Assembly: GCA_964549785.1 (NCBI GenBank)
Contig: CAZJXA010000073.1
Location: 1 to 14,064, forward strand
DNA: 14,064 nucleotides
Direction: 5' to 3'
Origin: JBEIUO01 sp964549785
GTDB lineage: Bacteria > Planctomycetota > Phycisphaerae > Phycisphaerales > UBA1924
Made by a program: the position numbers and the translations under genes. Positions 6,258 through 13,431 of this stretch are shown one piece after another. A model generated the notes under the pieces. It was not told where the DNA came from. It made no database searches and was given only the letters and a program-made list of their open reading frames with translations. Within the stretch, counting starts at the first letter, position 1, and every line of letters begins with the position of its first letter.

Positions 6258-7694
6258 ATGACGCCCACAGCCCTGCTGCTCGAACCCGAGGTTCGCGAAC
6301 TGATCCAGGAAGGTCGGTTTTCCGACCTGCGCGCCTGCCTCCACGAGATTCCCGCGGTTGATGTCGCCGACATCCTTGCCAGCATCGAGCCCGAGCAGGC
6401 CGCCGTGGGGTTCCGTTTCCTCCAGCGCGACGATGCCGGTGAAGTCTTCAGCCATCTCGAAGCCGACAAGCAGGAAGAACTGATCCAGAAACTCGGGGCC
6501 GAGGGCTCGGTGCGGGTGGTCGAAGCCATGAGCGCCGACGACCGGGCCGCTCTCCTTGATGAACTCCCCAGTGAGATCGCGCAGCGCATCGTCGCCGCCC
6601 TCAGCCCCGAGGAGCGCAAGGTCACCCAGGCCATCCTCGGCTATCCGCCGCGAACCGTCGGGCGGCTGATGACGCCGGACTACATCCGCGTCAAGCCCGA
6701 CTGGACGTGCGCCAAAGTGCTCGACCACATCCGTCGGCACGGGAAGGACGCCGAGACCATCAACGTTCTCTACGTCATCGACGAGCACGGCACGCTCATC
6801 GACGATCTGCGCCTCCGCCAGGTGCTCCTGTCAGAGCCCGAGCAGCCGGTCGGTGCCCTGCTCAACGGCACCTTCTACGCCCTCACCGCCGACCAGCCGC
6901 AGGAAGAGGCCGTCAAGACCATGTCGCGCTACGACCGCACGGCCCTGCCCGTCGTCGATTCCCGGGGCCTCCTGGTCGGCATCGTCACCATCGACGACGT
7001 CACCGACGTCGCCGAAGAAGAGGCCACCGAGGACATGCAGAAGATGGGCGGCGTGCAGGCCCTGGAAGCCCCCTTCGATACCGCGTCGGTCATGGACCTG
7101 TTCAAGAAGCGGGCCCCCTGGCTCGGGCTCCTCTTCCTCTCAGAAATACTCACCACCAACGCGCTGGGATACTTCCAGGGCCAGATGGAACGCGCCATCG
7201 TCCTGGGCACGTTCGTCCCGGCGATCATCTCGTCGGGCGGCAACTCCGGTTCGCAGGCTTCGACCCTGGTCATACGAGCGCTCGCGCTGGGCGAGGTCAC
7301 CCTCAAAGACTGGTGGCGCATCCTCCGCCGCGAGTTCGTGGTCGCCGGCCTCCTCGCGCTGCTGGTGGGCGTGCTCGGCTTCACCCGCATCAACCTCTGG
7401 GGCCTCATGGGCTGGTGGAAGCGGACCGAGATCGACCCCGCCACCGGAGCTGCGGTGGTCGATATGCATGTCCAGAACCACTACACGATATTGGGCGCGG
7501 CCATCGCCGCCGCGCTTATCGGCGTGGTGCTGTGGGGGAGCATCATGGGGGCCATGCTCCCCTTCCTCTTGAAGAAGTGCAAACTCGACCCGGCCGGAAG
7601 TTCCACGCCCTTTGTCGCGACGCTCGTCGATGTCACCGGCATCCTCATCTACTTCACCAGCGCCACGATCATCCTTCGCGGGACCCTGCTCTAA
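6258..7694 (+). CDS. mgtE: MgtE-type magnesium channel/transporter
   Basis: MgtE is an inner-membrane Mg2+ channel gated by cytoplasmic Mg2+ levels. The 478 residues show the family order: an N-terminal superhelical domain (about 5-130), two CBS domains (about 138-260, with R-L-M-T-P-D-Y and D-R-T-A-L-P-V-V-D), a connecting helix, and a membrane domain from about 287 with five predicted segments. Signature stretches are P-A-I-I-S-S-G-G-N-S-G-S-Q-A-S-T and S-T-P-F-V-A-T-L-V-D-V-T-G-I-L-I-Y-F. Asp458 in the latter likely matches the pore Asp of the Thermus thermophilus channel. The loop at about 380-409, between membrane segments, is longer than I expect and carries W-W-K-R-T-E-I-D and an N-H-Y motif. 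No SD is visible before the ATG; the start is chosen because the family N-terminus follows at once. Confidence 0.93.
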   Translation: MTPTALLLEPEVRELIQEGRFSDLRACLHEIPAVDVADILASIEPEQAAVGFRFLQRDDAGEVFSHLEADKQEELIQKLGAEGSVRVVEAMSADDRAALLDELPSEIAQRIVAALSPEERKVTQAILGYPPRTVGRLMTPDYIRVKPDWTCAKVLDHIRRHGKDAETINVLYVIDEHGTLIDDLRLRQVLLSEPEQPVGALLNGTFYALTADQPQEEAVKTMSRYDRTALPVVDSRGLLVGIVTIDDVTDVAEEEATEDMQKMGGVQALEAPFDTASVMDLFKKRAPWLGLLFLSEILTTNALGYFQGQMERAIVLGTFVPAIISSGGNSGSQASTLVIRALALGEVTLKDWWRILRREFVVAGLLALLVGVLGFTRINLWGLMGWWKRTEIDPATGAAVVDMHVQNHYTILGAAIAAALIGVVLWGSIMGAMLPFLLKKCKLDPAGSSTPFVATLVDVTGILIYFTSATIILRGTLL

Positions 7695-7695
7695 G

Positions 7696-7712
7696 CCCCC
7701 CCCCCCCCCCCC
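7696..7712. repeat. Homopolymer of 17 C between convergent genes
   Basis: Seventeen consecutive C follow the mgtE stop by one base and end 12 nt before the hydrolase stop codon on the other strand. The tract lies outside both coding regions. Its real length may differ from this assembly, because such runs slip in replication and sequencing. Confidence 0.9.
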
Positions 7713-7724
7713 TTGCCCCGACGA

Positions 7725-8981
7725 TCATTCCGGCTTCGCCTCGGGTGCGTTCCGCGGCACCAGCGCCGGCCCCGGCGCTGGCGTGCGATCGTCCATGGGT
7801 CGCTCGATCCGGTACATCGCCGTCGCCGCGCGGCCGACGTCCAACCGGGCCCCGATCTCGCTGGCGATCAATTCATCGGAGCGCTGCACCCGCGCGGTCT
7901 CGGGCTGCGAGTCATTCCAGCGGATGCGGATCGGCCGGTCGAGATCCAGGAGTTTGTCGCTCAGGTAGAGCGTCACCGCCGGAACGCCCGCCGGCACGTC
8001 GAGCCGGATCTCGTTGCCCTCGACCGTCGCCCCCAGCACGCCACCGCTCGCCAGATGAGCTGCAACCCCGGCCGCGTCCAGACCCAGCCAATAGAGCCGG
8101 TTGCGGGTGACGTCGTCCTGCTTCCACCGCACCACCTTGGGCCATGATTCGCGTGTGAACCCCTTCATCCACAGGAACGCCGCGGCGTCCTTTCCGTTCA
8201 TCCAGTGCCCCGCGCCTTCCACCACGTTCAGGACATGGGTGTACAAAGGCGGCGTGCGCGGCAGGTCGGCGTGGTCTTGGGCCAGCGCGTCCAAGCGGGC
8301 GGCCCACTCGCGCGCGCCGCTGTTCCGTTTGAAGGCGTTGTCGTTCTCACCGACCCAGATCGCGAACGGCACGTTGGCCAGGTTGGTCGGCTGCGATTCG
8401 TTGGGATGGCCGGCCATCATGGCCGCCGCCGCGAAGCGATCGGCCAGGCGCGGGGCGAGCTGGTACACCCCGTCACCGCCCGCGGAATAGCCGAGCAGGT
8501 ACACGCGGTCCGGGTTGACGTCCTCGAACACGATCGCGTTCTCGATGAGGACATCGATGAAGCCGTCCACCGGCCCCTGGTGCCACATGTTCCAGGCGTC
8601 GCTCGGGGCCCGCGGCGTGAGGTACACGCCCTCGTACGGAGTGTACAGGCTCGCGTGGGTCTCCCACTGATTATCGTTCTCGGCAGCGCTGGTTTCGCCC
8701 CCGCCGTGCAGCGAAATGAACAACGACCGCCCGACGTCCGGTCTTGTGCCGAAGACCTTGAACTTGAATCGGAGCGCCTGGCCCGCGATCGAGATGCGCC
8801 CCGCTTCCCACTCGGCCGCGCGGGCCTCGCGCAACGCGGCCCGTCGGTCCACCGCCCGCGTCACAAGGTGCTCCTCCGCCAGATCGCGGCTGAGCGGCAT
8901 GTTGAGCGGCGTCTGAGCCGACAGGTGAGAAACGCACACCAACGCGAACGCCGAACAGGCCGTCGTCATGGGGAATCGCAT
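7725..8981 (-). CDS. Secreted alpha/beta-hydrolase, probable esterase
   Basis: A predicted exported serine hydrolase of 418 residues. From the ATG at 8981 it has a signal peptide (M-R-F-P-M-T-T, a hydrophobic stretch, then L-S-A cut before Q23). The fold is shown by the oxyanion-hole stretch L-H-G-G-G (91-95), nucleophile Ser166 in L-L-G-Y-S-A-G-G, probable acid Asp214 in G-E-N-D-N, and His259 in G-A-G-H-W-M. The C-terminal part (about 290-400) looks like a separate beta-rich region. This fits feruloyl-esterase, PHB-depolymerase or dienelactone-hydrolase relatives; the substrate cannot be told. A second ATG at 8969 could also start the protein with a shorter signal peptide. An upstream in-frame extension to 9161 is rejected because it overlaps the divergent gene at 9064 and would bury the signal peptide. 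It converges with mgtE. Confidence 0.8.
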   Translation of the reverse strand: MRFPMTTACSAFALVCVSHLSAQTPLNMPLSRDLAEEHLVTRAVDRRAALREARAAEWEAGRISIAGQALRFKFKVFGTRPDVGRSLFISLHGGGETSAAENDNQWETHASLYTPYEGVYLTPRAPSDAWNMWHQGPVDGFIDVLIENAIVFEDVNPDRVYLLGYSAGGDGVYQLAPRLADRFAAAAMMAGHPNESQPTNLANVPFAIWVGENDNAFKRNSGAREWAARLDALAQDHADLPRTPPLYTHVLNVVEGAGHWMNGKDAAAFLWMKGFTRESWPKVVRWKQDDVTRNRLYWLGLDAAGVAAHLASGGVLGATVEGNEIRLDVPAGVPAVTLYLSDKLLDLDRPIRIRWNDSQPETARVQRSDELIASEIGARLDVGRAATAMYRIERPMDDRTPAPGPALVPRNAPEAKPE

Positions 8982-9009
8982 CCCCCATGATTGGGGCCTC
9001 CGATCCTCC
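8967..9009 (-). promoter_or_regulatory. Structured translation-start region of the hydrolase
   Basis: Two GGAGG motifs (minus strand, at 9009-9005 and 9001-8997) lie 23 and 15 nt before the ATG at 8981, too far for a normal SD. Between the second one and the ATG, CCCCA-ATCA-TGGGG (8996-8983) can fold into a hairpin that would close the distance. A competing stem, CATGGGGGA (8989-8981) with TCCCCATG (8974-8967), would bury both candidate start codons. The two share bases 8983-8987 and cannot form together. Confidence 0.45.
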
Positions 9010-9063
9010 ACGCTGCCGATGGCCCTTTGCCTCGCCGTGAGTTCAACCGCGTATCGTTTCGCT

Positions 9064-9333
9064 ATGGATGCCGAACAGCCGATCAGCCCGCCCTCCGAGG
9101 CGATTCCAGAAGACACGCTCAAACGCGCCCTGGGTGCGTTCAAGAAGCGGCTGAAACTCACGAAACTCGATCAGGAATCCAAACTCGGCGTCTCGCGCCC
9201 CATGACCAGCGGCAAGAAGGTCGAGAACCTGGGCATCATGCCGCCCAACGACTTCCCCCGCGAGGTATGGCGGGAACTCGCCAAGCAGGGAAAGATCAAG
9301 GATTACGGCGGCGGTTTTTACACCCTCCCGTAA
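9064..9333 (+). CDS. Small conserved protein of unknown function (planctomycete type)
   Basis: An 89-residue protein from the ATG at 9064. It is basic in the middle (L-K-R-A-L-G-A-F-K-K-R-L-K-L-T-K-L-D), followed by E-S-K-L-G-V-S-R-P-M-T-S-G-K-K and then P-P-N-D-F-P-R-E-V-W-R-E-L-A-K-Q-G-K-I-K-D-Y-G-G-G-F-Y-T-L-P. No signal peptide or membrane segment is present, so it is probably cytoplasmic. I recall similar short proteins with the P-P-x-x-F/Y-P-x-x-V-W-x-E-L-x-x-Q-G-x-(h)-x-x-x-G-x-G-x-Y pattern in planctomycete genomes, with no known role; that is memory, not a search. The end looks like a small winged or helix-turn-helix fold. A poor -10-like TATCGT (9052-9057) would place transcription start at the ATG (leaderless). 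It is divergent from the hydrolase and 129 nt before recG. Confidence 0.75.
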   Translation: MDAEQPISPPSEAIPEDTLKRALGAFKKRLKLTKLDQESKLGVSRPMTSGKKVENLGIMPPNDFPREVWRELAKQGKIKDYGGGFYTLP

Positions 9334-9462
9334 CCCGACTCGCGGTCCACGCCCGCCTTTGGTGCGGCGCGGTGCCACCGGTGGAGTTCGTTCGTTGCGG
9401 CGTTCGGTTTCGGCGCGAAGCGGGCACGCCAGCGTCCACCGCCTTCGTAGGCTTGTTGGCCC

Positions 9463-11574
9463 TTGACGACCACCGCTCCCTCCATCACCCTCCTCACTCC
9501 GATCTCGGCCCTCCCCGGCGTCACCCCGCGCCAGGCCGCGGCGTTCGTTGCGCTCGGGCTTCCCAACGTCGGTCATCTCATCGCCCATCTCCCCCTTCGG
9601 CATGAAAAGCACGAAGCCGAGGCGGCCATCGCCGACCTCTCGCCCGGGCACATCATCAGCACCCGCGGCGAGATCACCGCCACCCGCCTCACACGCAACG
9701 GGCCGAAGTCGCGCTTCAATGCAGCGCTCCTCGACTCGACGGGGCGTATCGATCTCGTCTGGTTTAACCAGCCCTACCTGCGCGACCGCATCCAGCCCGG
9801 CGCGAACATCCGCATCCACGGCGAACTCGTCACCTACGGCCAGACGTTGCAGGTCGTGAACCCCAAGTGGGAGTTGCTGAACGCCGCGGACGCTCCCACG
9901 CCCCACGATGAACGCATCCGACCGGTCTATCCGGCCAGCGAAGCCCTCCCCACCGCGCAGATCGAGAAGGTGATCGCCGCGGTGCTGCCGGCCGCGCTCC
10001 CGCTGATCGACGACCACCTTCCGAAGCACTTCCGAGCCGAACGCAACTTCCCATCGCTCGCCGATGCCTACCGCATGCAGCACGCGCCCGAATCGTTCGA
10101 TGAAACCAACGCCGCGCGCCGCCGGCTCGCGTACGACGAACTCCTGCTGCTGCAATTGGGCGTGTGCATGAAGCGGGCCCACCTGCGGCTGCACCTCAAG
10201 GCCCCGAAACTGCGGCACAACGAGGCCATCGACCGCCACATCCGCGAACGCCTCGGCTTCACGCTCACGCCCCATCAGGACGAAGTCGTCGCCGAGATCG
10301 TGGCCGATCTGTCGTCGTCGCGCCCCACCAATCGGCTCATCCAGGGCGACGTCGGTTCCGGCAAGACCGTGGTGGCGCTGTACGCCATGCTCCTCGCCGT
10401 CGCCGACGGTCATCAGGCCGCGATCATGGCCCCCACCGAGATATTGGCCGAGCAGCACCTCGCCAGCATCGCCCGCATGCTCAAGGGCTCGCGCGTCCGC
10501 ATCGCCCTCCTCACCGGCAACGTCACCGGCAAAGAGCGCGAGTCGCTCCTGGCCCGGCTCGTCGCGGGCGACCTCGACATCCTCATCGGCACGCACGCCC
10601 TGCTCACCGAGCACGTCCGCTTCAAATCGCTCGCCGTGGCCATCATCGATGAACAGCACCGCTTCGGCGTCGAGCAACGCGCCAGCCTGCGGGCCAAGGC
10701 GAGCGACGAAACCTCCACCCCGCACGCCCTCGTGATGACCGCCACACCCATCCCCCGCACCATCGCCATCACGCTCTTCGGCGACCTCGATTCCTCCAGC
10801 ATCCGCGGGCTCCCGCCCGGCCGCCTGCCCATCACCACGCGCTTCCACGCCTTCGCCAACCGCGAATTTGTCTATAAAGAACTCGATGAACGCCTCGCCA
10901 AGGGCGAACAAGCCTTCATCGTCGTGCCCGCGATCCAGCCCGGCGAGGTCGATGCCTCGGGGGCCGCGATCCGCGACGTTGCCACCACGCTCGCCGACCT
11001 GGAACGCACCCATCTCCGCGGCCGGCGGCTCGCCGCCCTCCACGGCCAACTGCACCGCGACACCCGCGACGCGGTCATGGAGCAGTTCCGCGCCGGCCAC
11101 ATCGACGCCCTCGTCGCCACCACTGTCATCGAAGTCGGCGTCGATGTCCCCAACGCCACCGTCATGATCGTCGAGCAAGCCGACCGCTTCGGGCTCGCCC
11201 AGCTCCACCAACTCCGGGGCCGCATCGGCCGCGGCAGCAAGCCCTCCATCTGCGAACTCATCGCCGACCCCACCACCGAAGTCGCCCGCCAACGCCTCAG
11301 GATCATGGAGAAGGTTTCCGACGGCTTCGAACTCGCCGATCAGGATCTCGCCCTCCGCGGCCCCGGCGAACTTTTCGGCTCACGGCAATCGGGCATGGCC
11401 CCGCTGAAGGTCGCCGACCTCGTGGCCGACCGCGAACTCCTCGCCATGGCCCGCCGCGATGCTACCCACTGGATCGCGATCTCCCCCACGCTCTCGCACC
11501 CGGACGAAGCCACCCTGAAGCGCCGGCTGCTGAAAGCCCACGGCGGAGATTTGGGATTGGCGGATGTGGGATAA
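9463..11574 (+). CDS. recG: ATP-dependent DNA helicase RecG
   Basis: RecG is a superfamily 2 helicase that regresses stalled replication forks and processes branched DNA. The 703 residues are close to the usual length (about 690). In order: an N-terminal helical part with L-P-G-V-T-P-R-Q, an OB-fold wedge domain (about 60-135), helicase motif I G-D-V-G-S-G-K-T (295-302), motif Ia A-P-T-E-I-L-A-E-Q-H, motif II D-E-Q-H-R-F-G-V (396-403), motif III T-A-T-P-I-P-R-T (426-433), T-T-V-I-E-V-G-V-D-V-P-N, and motif VI with Q-A-D-R-F-G-L-A-Q-L-H-Q-L-R-G-R-I-G-R-G. The TRG-type region and the tail with R-G-P-G-E-L-F-G-S-R-Q-S-G are present. The start is TTG at 9463, the first start-like codon after an in-frame stop at 9448. 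The 749-residue open frame on the opposite strand is a shadow of this gene. Confidence 0.96.
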   Translation: MTTTAPSITLLTPISALPGVTPRQAAAFVALGLPNVGHLIAHLPLRHEKHEAEAAIADLSPGHIISTRGEITATRLTRNGPKSRFNAALLDSTGRIDLVWFNQPYLRDRIQPGANIRIHGELVTYGQTLQVVNPKWELLNAADAPTPHDERIRPVYPASEALPTAQIEKVIAAVLPAALPLIDDHLPKHFRAERNFPSLADAYRMQHAPESFDETNAARRRLAYDELLLLQLGVCMKRAHLRLHLKAPKLRHNEAIDRHIRERLGFTLTPHQDEVVAEIVADLSSSRPTNRLIQGDVGSGKTVVALYAMLLAVADGHQAAIMAPTEILAEQHLASIARMLKGSRVRIALLTGNVTGKERESLLARLVAGDLDILIGTHALLTEHVRFKSLAVAIIDEQHRFGVEQRASLRAKASDETSTPHALVMTATPIPRTIAITLFGDLDSSSIRGLPPGRLPITTRFHAFANREFVYKELDERLAKGEQAFIVVPAIQPGEVDASGAAIRDVATTLADLERTHLRGRRLAALHGQLHRDTRDAVMEQFRAGHIDALVATTVIEVGVDVPNATVMIVEQADRFGLAQLHQLRGRIGRGSKPSICELIADPTTEVARQRLRIMEKVSDGFELADQDLALRGPGELFGSRQSGMAPLKVADLVADRELLAMARRDATHWIAISPTLSHPDEATLKRRLLKAHGGDLGLADVG

Positions 11575-11625
11575 TGTGTGGTCAGGAGCGTTGCCACGAT
11601 ACCCTTGGAGCCGACGACCGCCGCG

Positions 11626-11630
11626 AAGGA
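11626..11630 (+). promoter_or_regulatory. Ribosome binding site that sets the antitoxin start
   Basis: AAGGA lies 7 nt before the GTG at 11638. The alternative in-frame GTG at 11578 is only 3 nt past the recG stop and has no such site. Confidence 0.6.
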
Positions 11631-11637
11631 ACCCGCT

Positions 11638-11850
11638 GTGATATCGGTAGAATCCATCGTTCAAGAGTTCCGAAGTCTTTCCGATTCCGACCAGCATCGG
11701 CTTCTGAAGGAACTGATGAGGTCGAGGCTGATCGAAACCGCGCGTCGGATCGCGGCGAACCCGCAGCATCCTCTGCCGCTTGATGACGACGACTTAAATC
11801 GACTTGTGCATGAAGCCCGGCGCGAGGTGCTTCGTGCGCGCGGTCTTTGA
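11638..11850 (+). CDS. Probable antitoxin of a PIN-type toxin-antitoxin pair
   Basis: A 70-residue acidic-basic mixed, mostly helical protein from the GTG at 11638. It has no recognisable named domain, but the layout is typical of antitoxins: a helical first half (V-E-S-I-V-Q-E-F-R-S-L, then L-L-K-E-L-M-R-S-R-L) and a C-terminal toxin-binding-like helix D-D-D-L-N-R-L-V-H-E-A-R-R-E-V-L-R-A-R. Its last 17 nt overlap the start of a PIN-domain reading frame, as in VapBC-like operons. No clear ribbon-helix-helix or AbrB motif is visible, so the DNA-binding class is unknown. The assignment depends mainly on the neighbour. A start at 11578 would add 20 residues that look like intergenic translation. 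Confidence 0.6.
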   Translation: MISVESIVQEFRSLSDSDQHRLLKELMRSRLIETARRIAANPQHPLPLDDDDLNRLVHEARREVLRARGL

Positions 11851-12052
11851 CGTGAGCGTGCTGATCCGCTTCGGACTCGGCAGCGGCCTGGTTGCCCGGT
11901 TACTCAACGGGGCGGCCAGGGGCGACTTTGTCCTCATATCGACCGATCTGCTCGCGACCGAACTTGACCTGCTCTCTCTTGGCTCCATCGACGAATGCGT
12001 CATCCTTACTCCAGAAGTGTTCGACGCGAAGGTTCGTAACGCGGGACCGTGA
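11834..12052 (+). pseudogene. PIN-domain toxin remnant with an internal deletion
   Basis: From the GTG at 11834 the frame gives 72 residues. The first 43 match the start of a PIN ribonuclease: R-A-V-F-D-V-S-V-L with the first catalytic Asp6, then A-R-L-L-N-G-A-A-R-G-D-F-V-L-I-S-T-D-L-L-A-T-E-L, with a conserved acidic Glu43. The next residues, D-L-L-S-L-G-S-I-D-E-C-V-I-L-T-P-E-V-F, match the end of such proteins. The 60 or so residues normally between, including the central acidic residues, are absent. PIN toxins of this type are usually about 130-140 residues. The near-repeats GATCTGCTC and GACCTGCTC, 19 nt apart at the junction, would fit a deletion. It is most likely inactive, though a short protein could still bind the antitoxin. 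Confidence 0.6.
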
Positions 12053-12146
12053 GTTCCTGCTCGCCCATTTCGTACGGAGAATGTGCGGAGGGCGAGCAAC
12101 GGCACCGGCCTCCCGACCTGTCTGTCTTGGCTGTCAGTTCGGGTGG

Positions 12147-12165
12147 CACAGGCGTCCCGCCTGTG
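12147..12165. repeat. Dispersed palindromic repeat (CACAGGCG-TCC-CGCCTGTG)
   Basis: A perfect 8-bp inverted repeat with a 3-nt loop, set in GGGTGG-(palindrome)-TGCATTTCCC. I recognise this from many planctomycete and verrucomicrobial genomes, where its translations appear as spurious peptides such as G-G-T-G-V-P-P-V and R-R-D-A-C-A-T; that is from memory. Only one copy is visible here. It lies 38 nt past the oxidoreductase stop and could help end that transcript. Confidence 0.65.
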
Positions 12166-12202
12166 TGCATTTCCCACTTTCCCTCGGCTCCTCCCCGCTT
12201 CG

Positions 12203-13321
12203 TCACTTCCCCACGGTTATCTGCCGCCGCGCCTCGTCCAAGATTTCCACCGCAATCACGTTCAACTCGATACTCGAGAGCGGATCGACGTTGCACTCGC
12301 CGCGCACCACCTTCCGCAAGTACGTCCACTCGTTCTCAATCTCGACCGGCTTGGCGGGCGGCTTCCGCGCCTTCAACGGCCGGTTCTCCATCCGCACCAT
12401 CAATTCATCCCATTTCGCGGCATGAATCGAACCGCCCTCGGTGTGCAGGTCCATCTCCTTGTTGTCGTGGGTCCACGCCCACGACGCCTGAATCACCGCC
12501 GTCGCCGTGGGATAAGTGAGCACGATCGTCGCGTCATCATCCACGCGCGGATACACAAGCGGCTTCAGCGTCGTCGCGCTTGCCACCACGCGCGTCGGCC
12601 GTTCGCCGTTCATCAGCCACGTCGAAAGCACCGCCCCGTAGCACCCAAAGTCCACGAGTGCTCCGCCGCCGTTCTCTTCCGGGTCCGTGAGCCAGTCCAT
12701 AAACTCGGGCGAGCAGCCGATCTCCTTCGGCCCCTTGTGCCCGTGCCGGAACACCATCCGTCGGATCGGGGCCATCTCGCCGGAAGCAACCATTCGCCCC
12801 GCCTCCCGCACCGAGGCGTACCAACTCGTCTCGAAGTTCGTCAACACCAGCACGCCGTGCTGCCTCGAGAGTTCCGCCATCCGCCCCGCATCAGCGTTCG
12901 AAAACGCCAGCGGTTTCTCGATCAAGAGGTGCACGCCGCGCGGGGCGCACGCTTCAACCGCCGCCACGTGGTCCTTGATCGACGTCATTACGCTTACCGC
13001 TTCGGGCTTGCACGCATCCAGCATCCCTTGCAGCGAGGCGTGATACAGCGACGAACCCAAACTGTACTTCGCCGCGAACCGGTCGAAGACGGCCCGATCG
13101 GGCTCGTAGACACCGACGATCTCCACATCCTCACGCTCGCGGGCCGCCCACAACAGCCCTTCAACGTGCCCGTGCACCATGCCCACCACGCCGATCCGCA
13201 GGGCGCCGGTTTCCGTCGAAACCTTCACGGCGGTGCTCAGGGGTTCCGGCTCCTGCGCTGCGGCCGCGAACATCCAACCACACAACAAATGAGCGCACAG
13301 CGCCGCAGAAATAGTCAACAT
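12203..13321 (-). CDS. Exported Gfo/Idh/MocA-family oxidoreductase
   Basis: A predicted NAD(P)-dependent sugar or cyclitol dehydrogenase-like protein of 372 residues. It has a hydrophobic N-terminus (about 1-22, ending A-A-A-A-Q) without a twin Arg, suggesting Sec export. A Rossmann domain follows, with L-R-I-G-V-V-G-M-V-H-G-H (41-52) in place of the usual G-x-G-x-x-G, and the family signature L-L-I-E-K-P-L-A (132-139). The C-terminal substrate domain includes G-G-G-A-L-V-D-F-G-C-Y-G, where the catalytic His of many relatives seems to be absent or shifted. The ATG at 13321 is used rather than the TTG at 13327. No SD is visible; a -10-like CATAAT (13343-13338) would give a very short leader. 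Substrate unknown. Planctomycetes often have many such exported paralogues. Confidence 0.85.
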   Translation of the reverse strand: MLTISAALCAHLLCGWMFAAAAQEPEPLSTAVKVSTETGALRIGVVGMVHGHVEGLLWAAREREDVEIVGVYEPDRAVFDRFAAKYSLGSSLYHASLQGMLDACKPEAVSVMTSIKDHVAAVEACAPRGVHLLIEKPLAFSNADAGRMAELSRQHGVLVLTNFETSWYASVREAGRMVASGEMAPIRRMVFRHGHKGPKEIGCSPEFMDWLTDPEENGGGALVDFGCYGAVLSTWLMNGERPTRVVASATTLKPLVYPRVDDDATIVLTYPTATAVIQASWAWTHDNKEMDLHTEGGSIHAAKWDELMVRMENRPLKARKPPAKPVEIENEWTYLRKVVRGECNVDPLSSIELNVIAVEILDEARRQITVGK

Positions 13322-13431
13322 GGACAAGCGTACTCAGATTATGAAGTCCCGCGCCTTGCACCCTTGCCGAACCGCCCGCGAACATCAAGGCTCAGGACGC
13401 GGCTCGAAGTCGCGCACAGGTTCGCCGCCGA

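Noticed and set aside
8982..9161. N-terminal extension of the hydrolase frame
   Set aside because: It overlaps the divergent small gene and would place 60 residues before a clear signal peptide.
9375..9384. Palindrome CCACCGGTGG before recG
   Set aside because: A single short GC-rich palindrome with no paired site or T-run; expected by chance at this base composition.
9043..11292. 749-residue open frame on the minus strand
   Set aside because: It is antisense to recG, which has all helicase motifs; the composition (Gly/Asp/Val-rich, no domains) is a product of high third-position GC.
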